This document shows positions 5,437 through 5,838 of a DNA stretch of 5,838 nucleotides, one piece after another. The DNA comes from Bacilli bacterium (GTDB lineage Bacteria > Bacillota_I > Bacilli_A > ML615J-28 > CAG-698), in NCBI GenBank assembly GCA_028691715.1, contig JAQUYR010000077.1, forward strand, positions 1 through 5,838. Direction: 5' to 3'. The notes under the pieces were generated by a model. That model saw nothing but the letters and a program-made list of their open reading frames with translations, did no database searches and had not been told where the DNA came from. The position numbers and the translations under genes are program-made. How positions within the stretch are numbered: the first letter of the stretch is position 1; each line of letters opens with the position of its first letter.

Positions 5437-5838
5437 TCAAATGTTTATTATATACTTTTTCATAATCTTTAAAGCCACCAATGGTTCATGCATGCTCAAT
5501 AAGCCCATTGCTGAAAAAATGTATTCTTTATCCAACATAAATTTGGCCTTTTTTGGTCGTAATTCCATAATATTTTTTTCACTAGCCATCATTTTTTGTA
5601 ATATTTCCCGAGGATAGTTATTATAAATGATAACTCCACCAGTACCGATGATGTATTCCACTTCCGTCAAATCCTTACCCACCTGAAAATAATAAGTTCC
5701 AAGAGGAGTATATTGAGTATCCATTTTCCCAACGTGACGACTCATTCCAATATCAGTACAGATTTCTCCTAGTAAAACATCAATTTTTTCATCCTCTTTA
5801 GTAAGAGGTAGCATATCGACATCCATTGCCCTCTTTTG
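5437..5838 (-). CDS. glmL: Glutamate mutase reactivating factor GlmL/MutL, C-terminal part (partial)
   Basis: The frame is open from the right edge (QKRA before the first in-frame Met at 5826), so the gene begins outside the window; 133 residues of an expected 460 or so are visible. GlmL is an ASKHA-fold ATPase that releases damaged cobalamin from glutamate mutase and lets fresh coenzyme bind. The visible part shows the family's C-terminal pattern: TPLGTYYFQVGKDL, then EYIIGTGGVIIYNN (the GTGG, encoded at 5646-5635, is the expected nucleotide-binding loop of the actin/Hsp70 fold), RPKKAKFMLDKEY and AMGLL near the end. It ends in TGA, 19 nt before glmE. The usual order glmS-glmL-glmE-mal predicts glmS just upstream. 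The Met at 5826 should not be taken as the start, since family similarity continues to the edge and no ribosome binding site precedes it. Confidence 0.88.
   Translation of the reverse strand, partial: QKRAMDVDMLPLTKEDEKIDVLLGEICTDIGMSRHVGKMDTQYTPLGTYYFQVGKDLTEVEYIIGTGGVIIYNNYPREILQKMMASEKNIMELRPKKAKFMLDKEYIFSAMGLLSMHEPLVALKIMKKYIINI

Noticed and set aside
5263..5472. 69-codon open frame on the plus strand
   Set aside because: It is antisense to the start of glmE and the end of glmL; its hydrophobic look is what reverse-complemented Lys/Glu/Asn-rich coding sequence produces.
5437..5826. A complete 129-residue gene starting at the Met at 5826
   Set aside because: The frame stays open to the window edge, there is no Shine-Dalgarno in the visible bases before it, and the protein matches only the C-terminal end of GlmL.
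1..5838. Recoding of TGA as tryptophan (Mycoplasma-type code)
   Set aside because: Tryptophans in GlmE and Mal are TGG, glmL ends at TGA in the expected place, and no conserved gene has an in-frame TGA.
1..5838. Internal promoters, intrinsic terminators, CRISPR arrays, tRNAs, insertion sequences
   Set aside because: The longest gap is 19 nt and all sequence is coding on one strand; no repeat arrays, transposase or RNA gene patterns are visible.

Overview
The window is a stretch of a single minus-strand operon from a low-GC (roughly 35% by sampling several lines), probably anaerobic, Firmicutes-like bacterium. Purine-rich AGGAG-type Shine-Dalgarno sites, very tight gene packing and AT-rich codons point that way. 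Tryptophan is encoded by TGG and glmL ends in TGA, so the standard bacterial code applies rather than the Mycoplasma code. I cannot name the genus.

In transcription order (right to left) the layout is: the 3' end of glmL (glutamate mutase reactivating factor, 5838-5437, start outside the window); glmE (glutamate mutase epsilon subunit, 5417-3939); mal (methylaspartate ammonia-lyase, 3927-2680); citD, citE and citF (acyl carrier, lyase and transferase subunits of a citrate/citramalate lyase complex, 2678-58); and the first 13 codons of another gene (41-1) that runs out of the window. Junctions between complete neighbours range from a one-base overlap to a 19-nt gap. There is no internal promoter, terminator, RNA gene or mobile element, and no gene-free stretch longer than 19 bases.

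Together the genes describe the methylaspartate route of glutamate fermentation. Glutamate mutase (B12-dependent; GlmS expected upstream) makes 3-methylaspartate, Mal removes ammonia to give mesaconate, a mesaconase (not in the window) hydrates this to citramalate, and the CitDEF complex, here most likely a citramalate lyase rather than a citrate lyase, splits it to acetate and pyruvate. The assignment to citramalate rests on operon context, because the CitDEF proteins themselves look like ordinary citrate lyase family members.

The less ordinary observations are the direct splice of citDEF behind mal without citC, citX or citG, stop codons that double as Shine-Dalgarno sequence at two junctions, a small hairpin that would mask the mal ribosome binding site, and two perfect inverted repeats inside glmE and citE. 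Nothing in the window is a clearly undescribed system.
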